A stretch of DNA of 64,000 bases, from positions 434,001-498,000 of the forward strand of contig JAZKJV010005536.1 in NCBI GenBank assembly GCA_037367405.1, written 5' to 3'. The notes below the pieces were generated by a model. It worked only from the letters and a program-made list of their open reading frames with translations. It was not told the DNA's origin and searched no databases. The translations under genes and the position numbers were made by a program. The stretch's first letter is position 1. Every line of letters begins with the position of its first letter. Below are positions 59,540-64,000 of the stretch, piece after piece. The DNA is from Ottelia alismoides (taxonomy: Eukaryota; Streptophyta; Magnoliopsida; Alismatales; Hydrocharitaceae).

Positions 59540-60239
59540 AAGGACGTGGCCATAAACACAAGGTGTCTCTCAGCCCTAGTTCTTTTATTGCCTTATCTCT
59601 TAGGTACAAACTACTTCTCACACATCTTTTGAGGTTAGGAAAGTATTCTATGGCATCTATTAAGGGAAGTTCTAGAATTAGTTCCTTAGCGACCGCTTAT
59701 CTCAAGGCTAGATCCATAATTTTTAGGTCCTTTTCATTTTAATTTTTATGATATTTTATAATTTTTCAATTTTTTGGTCTTTTGGGATTTTCATTTTTTG
59801 ATCTTTTTGATAGGTGGAGGAGGAATGGGGAAATGTACAGACTTGAGATTGGAGGGCAAGTAGTTAGTAGAAGAGGGAGATAGAATGGACTCTAGCAATA
59901 CATAGTGTGTGGTTTCCCTAGTGTCCTCTAGGTTTCAACATTAAATACACTCATTTCATTCCCCACTTTCATACCTGAGCTGGTAGCAAATGAAATCAAT
60001 AGGTCATTGACATTTCTCAACCTATCCTCAATTGATTCATATCTCCTGACAAGTATGGAAATGTCATGCTCTGAAAATTTCTCATGATAAATCATGGGAG
60101 CAGTCTGCTCAGTCGGAGGATATGGCTGAGAACTTGGGGTCTCGTACTCAACATGCCTAGACTCTAGTATGTAATGTTGGGGCAAGTATAGACCATCCGC
60201 ATGGTAGATATTGGTCGGAGCCTCATATGGTGGAGTCAA
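59540..60239 (-). pseudogene. Element D gag-linker remnant
   Basis: 60239-59928 is an open frame of 103 codons with a Pro/Tyr-rich start (MTPPYEAPTNIYHADGLY) and a helix (about VRRYESIEDRLRNVNDLLIS). Near 59.6-59.7 kb a frame reads KELILELPLIDAIEYFPNLK, the counterpart of B's IQLTLQEALEHIPLFQ segment before protease. Capsid is missing: the frame begins only ~120 bp from LTR-like sequence. Confidence 0.5.
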
Positions 60240-60359
60240 TATGTAGGGGCTTGTAGATCGAGCTCATGAGTCCAATCTCCTATATGTGTAGGTGAAATGG
60301 ATGGGAGTCGATGTGTCTAACGTTGGGTCTTGGAGGACCTGCGTTGTTAGACAAGTCAG

Positions 60360-62040
60360 ATCTGGCAATCACTATATCGACTCCTCTCTCGACTCTCGAC
60401 AATCAACTCAAGTGCAATCTCAACAACTATCCCACAACAATATTTAAGCAAGTAAATGTAGGTGAGCAAAAAATTTATTATACCCTATAAAGAATATGTA
60501 AAATACGCAAGAAGTAGGGGTCGAACCACAAAGGATCACACGAGGTAGAGCAACATAAGTGAATAGACAACTCATGAATTTTGAGGATATTTTAATGTTT
60601 TTGTGGTTATATATATTTAAAGTTTCTGTTATGCAAAATTTTAATTTTGGTTTTTAAAATAAAATATAGATTATTATCTAATAGATAATTATACATAACT
60701 AAAATACATAATGGAAAGGATAAAAGAGATATTTTGGATTTTTCAAATGTAACAAATAAACTCAGAAGTTGAAAAATACAATGTTTTTGTGTTTTATAAT
60801 CTTTCTCTATTTTTGGTGATTTTTGGATAGTTTTTGAGAATTTCTATGGATTTTGAAATAAAATAATAAATCAAAGAACTTTAAATGGGTTTAATAAATA
60901 TCTGCTAATTCATATTGAGCCCATTTATAGTTTTCTGAATACTAGATAATATAAAGAAAATTTATAAACTTAGAAAATATTTTTGTGACTTTCTATGAAC
61001 TTTTAGAATTTTTTATAAGGTTTTATAATTTCTACGAGTCCTACTTAATATTTTGTAAAAATATTTGGTCATAAAATCAAATATATCTAAATAAACACAC
61101 ATGATTGTTTTTGGAATTTTTCAAATTATTTCGTAATTTTTATGGATTTTTAAATGCTAAATAGGAAAAAAATACAATGTCTTATATTTTTATAAATAGA
61201 AAAATAATTTAAATTACCCTAAGAACAATATAAGTGATATAATATGGTTCTAAGCATTTAAAATAATTTTCCTGAAATTTTTAGATGCAAGATGAGATTT
61301 TTAGTAAATGAAATACAAATACAATATTAAAACTACAGAATATGGAACTAATTGAAATCAAGAAATATCAGAGCATTTAATAGCACTTTCAATAAGTCCA
61401 AGGGTATATATGAAATATTTACATGTTTTAAAACATTATCCATATTGGTAGGGGTATAAATGTAAATATCCAAAATAATAGGGACAAGTATACACATTTA
61501 CCAAAAATAATACCATTGATATTTAAACTTCTTGAATCAAAATAAAATACACAAAGCCAGAGGGGTTCCACGCAAAATTCCTGCCCCCTCACGCGTACTG
61601 CACATGGGGTTATGTGGAATGGACTAAAGTGCAAACATCAGAAAGATTAGGGTCCTTTAAATAAATATTACAAAAAATTATAGATGTAGAGGAAAGTTTA
61701 ATGAATAAATATGAAATGCAAAATGCAAAGGGGATAATGTGCAAAATACCCCTCCAATCATACGCTGAGGTACGATTGACGACACACCAGGTATGTGCAC
61801 TTAAAAATCTGATGCTCCAGATCGTTCATACTGCTTCGTTGATGAACATCGTGGATTAGATCTGGATGCTGAATCAACGACATGACTCAATAGGGATCCA
61901 AGGACTGGGATTAGAACTGGAGTGCGGTCATTGATCGAATGTATAAAGCCTCAAACTTGTTCGTCTATCGGATCCTAAGTCATAAGATCCGTCTCGTCAA
62001 GAGGAAACCAACAAATTTGTTTCTATGAATCGGACTTCGT
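60360..62040 (-). repeat. LTR fragment right of element D
   Basis: It shows AAATTTATTATACCCTATAAAG (~60470) and GTAGGGGTCGAACCAC (~60513), the landmarks at the start of A's 5' LTR, then a long AT-rich arm and a GC-richer start at ~61.75 kb. The left border and primer site are not identifiable. It is probably D's 5' LTR, but it does not clearly match the 43.75-47.2 kb block. Confidence 0.55.
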
Positions 62041-63968
62041 TTCAAATTGTTATGATTTTTGGAATAAAGAGAAGTAAGGATGCTTAAGATGATATTAACC
62101 CATATTGACCATCATTAAGACTAATAAAACACGATTAAAGAAACAAATGATGGATTGAGGACCACTAATGACCATTATCAAACACTAATCAATGGTTAGT
62201 AAAAGTTAAGCGTATTTTGCAAAAGTTAAATCGTGATTAGTGAAAGTTGATCATGATTACCATTAATTAAGCATCATTAATGAATCTAGAATCTTCTGGA
62301 AAGTTCTAACTTAAGCCTTAAGTTTTGGATAAGACTTGGCCAAAACCATGGGCCAAAATCATGGATCGCTAACCATGGTTAAGGTCTAAACCATGGTTTA
62401 CTAACCATGATTAGTGGTTTTCTGAAGCGTATAAATACCCCCCTACCCATTCATTCTCTATGATTTCCACTACCACCACTACACCGAGGGATAGGGTCGA
62501 GAGGCTGGGAGGAGGAGAGGGAGGCGGGGAAGGAGCACAAGCGAAGTGCTGCTGGAAGGACGAGGAGGAGGAAGGCACGGTCCTCTCTTACTTGGCTTCA
62601 TAAGTAAACTCTAACTTGAGCTAGGTTTTCGATTCATCTTCTTCTAGCTTAATTTTCAATTATCTTCCTTTTCCGATTCATTTTCTGTTGTGGTTCGAGA
62701 ATAAAACTGTGTAACACACTATTTAGGTTTTGGCAGCAATACACATCAGTGAACCCTGTGATTAATCACACTTTCACTCACCTAAGACGCATGGTGTCTA
62801 CTGATTCTCCATCTCTTGCAGTTTGATTATATTCTTTAAGTTTCATTGTTGTTTTCCTCTCAGTGATTTTATAGAGGAAAGTCTTTCTATTTTTCTTTTA
62901 AAATTTGTCCCGATATAAGTGGAAACTCAACCAAAATTTTCATAGAAATATGCCCCAATATAAGGAGAAACTCTATCGAAATTTTCCTAGAAATAACACC
63001 TTGTATAAGAGGAAGCACTGCTGAAATTTCAAGATAAAATATGTTGTTCGTGTTCTTCGTGTGTTCTTCGCGTTCTTTGTGTTCTTCATTTTTTCTTCGC
63101 ATTCTTGGCACATTCTTAGCATTTTTAATACGAAAATGGAATTCGATCGTTTCAGGAGCCATAAATCATCCTTTCTAAAAAAGAATCACGATAAAGCACT
63201 GCATACGTGAGAGAGAGTTTCTGTTGGGTTTTCATATGAGATCGTTGAGATTCTAATTTTATGCTCCTTGCTACGAAGAACCCTAATTTGGCTATTTTGG
63301 AGAAAATATGAAAAGTTTCTTTGTGATTTCAACTATAATAAGGTTTGATCATCGAATTGATGCAGTGGCTTGGAAAGTTAGGGCGGCGGCATGAGCTCAC
63401 CAGATCAACGCAATCTCCAATCCCGAAGTTTGTCCACAGCTTTGGAGTCCATGAGTGGTGGGGTTCCCCTGGACTAATTCTTGACGTGGAATAGAAAGGA
63501 ATATGAGTTAAACTAATGAGAAGAAATAAAACTTTTTGTGAAAACAAGTTTTGAAAATTATACATTTGTTTGCTTTTATCTTCTTCGTTACTTAGCATTC
63601 TCTAATTGTTATCCTACAATTTACGGAAAACCCAACATGTATCGGTGAGCCATCACAAGGACTTTAGTAATCCATCCAGCTAACATCATAGTCATCCAGA
63701 CAACCACAATAGCTTTACTTTGTATGGTAGTTAGTAATCTTTTTGTGTATTTCCTTTCCAGATGATGTACATGTAAATGGTTATAGTGGGGCAATTTATC
63801 ATGTAAAATTTATTTTGTGAATGGAAAAGTGTTGAAATACTTCCTTCTGAATATTTTTTTGACTGCAGTCTGTTTCTGAATGCTAGTTGTAATTCCTGAA
63901 TAAATTATTACCGAGTAATTAGATCTAGTTATGGGAGGATCTGACAATCGAGAATTGGGGTTGTGATA
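62041..63968 (+). repeat. Probable 5' LTR of a plus-strand gypsy element
   Basis: Ends GTTGTGATA just before a tRNA-Met primer site. It contains a good TATA box (62430) followed by a purine-rich leader-like stretch. A start near TGTTATGATT (~62049) is a guess; the second LTR lies beyond the window. The open frames on the minus strand (62887-63162, 63329-63598) are not recognised. Confidence 0.45.
62430..62437 (+). promoter_or_regulatory. Candidate TATA box
   Basis: TATAAATA followed by a C run, ~1.5 kb before the primer site; a strong TATA match. Confidence 0.5.
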
Positions 63969-63971
63969 GTT

Positions 63972-63984
63972 TGGTATTAGAGCC
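63972..63984 (+). other. Primer-binding site (tRNA-Met), element entering from the right
   Basis: TGGTATTAGAGCC, one transition from the initiator tRNA-Met complement. The 5' part of an element continues beyond 64000. Confidence 0.75.
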
Positions 63985-64000
63985 CGGATACTCTAGTAAT

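Overview
This is repeat-dense nuclear DNA of a seed plant. Nearly everything recognisable is transposon-derived: Athila-type Ty3/gypsy elements with tRNA-Asp-like primer sites, two miniature (TRIM) retrotransposons, an RTE-type LINE, CACTA remnants and foldback MITEs. I see no intact host gene, no tRNA or rRNA gene and no CRISPR array. The species cannot be named from this sequence.

Layout. Element A (minus strand) enters from beyond the left edge: 3' LTR 1-1614, a degenerate 5.5 kb interior, and a 5' LTR starting at 7159. That LTR is split by element B (8729-25709, minus strand, 17 kb, target duplication AGAAC) and resumes at 25710-27891. B is the only element with a recognisable gag-PR-RT-RNaseH-IN series, but every part carries stops or frameshifts. 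A itself sits in a CACTA transposase remnant (27892-28290). Next come two foldback MITEs, a CA-rich stretch, a 4.1 kb solo LTR (E, 30165-34252) holding a Mutator-type MITE, and a CACTA terminus (35324). A dead RTE LINE (36490-38520, minus) contains a TRIM that carries an extra inverted half-LTR. A ~335 bp tandem repeat (38817-39540) is followed by a complete TRIM (39594-40182). A protein-coding relic of a repeat-borne family lies at 42071-42598 and more foldbacks at 42.8-43.5 kb.

From about 43.75 kb an LTR-like block is interrupted by element C (47244-56395, plus strand, target duplication ATTTG). C has ~3 kb LTRs and a 3.2 kb interior with no coding, so it is a non-autonomous Athila derivative. 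The block ends at 56622 and leads into element D (minus), which keeps only a gag-linker, basic-patch and protease remnant. A further LTR fragment (about 60.36-62.04 kb) runs into what looks like the 5' LTR of a plus-strand element, with an initiator tRNA-Met primer site at 63972-63984.

Most striking shared structure: the non-coding 3' regions of A, B, C and D, otherwise strongly diverged, all carry arrays of short hairpins built from CTATACTTAGG / CCTAAGTATAG. These arms contain the same core as the true polypurine tracts (AAGTATAGGGG). A, B and D also share a duplicated GGCTACACTGG box in this region. Both LTRs of C contain a same-length candidate intron downstream of a TATA-like box.
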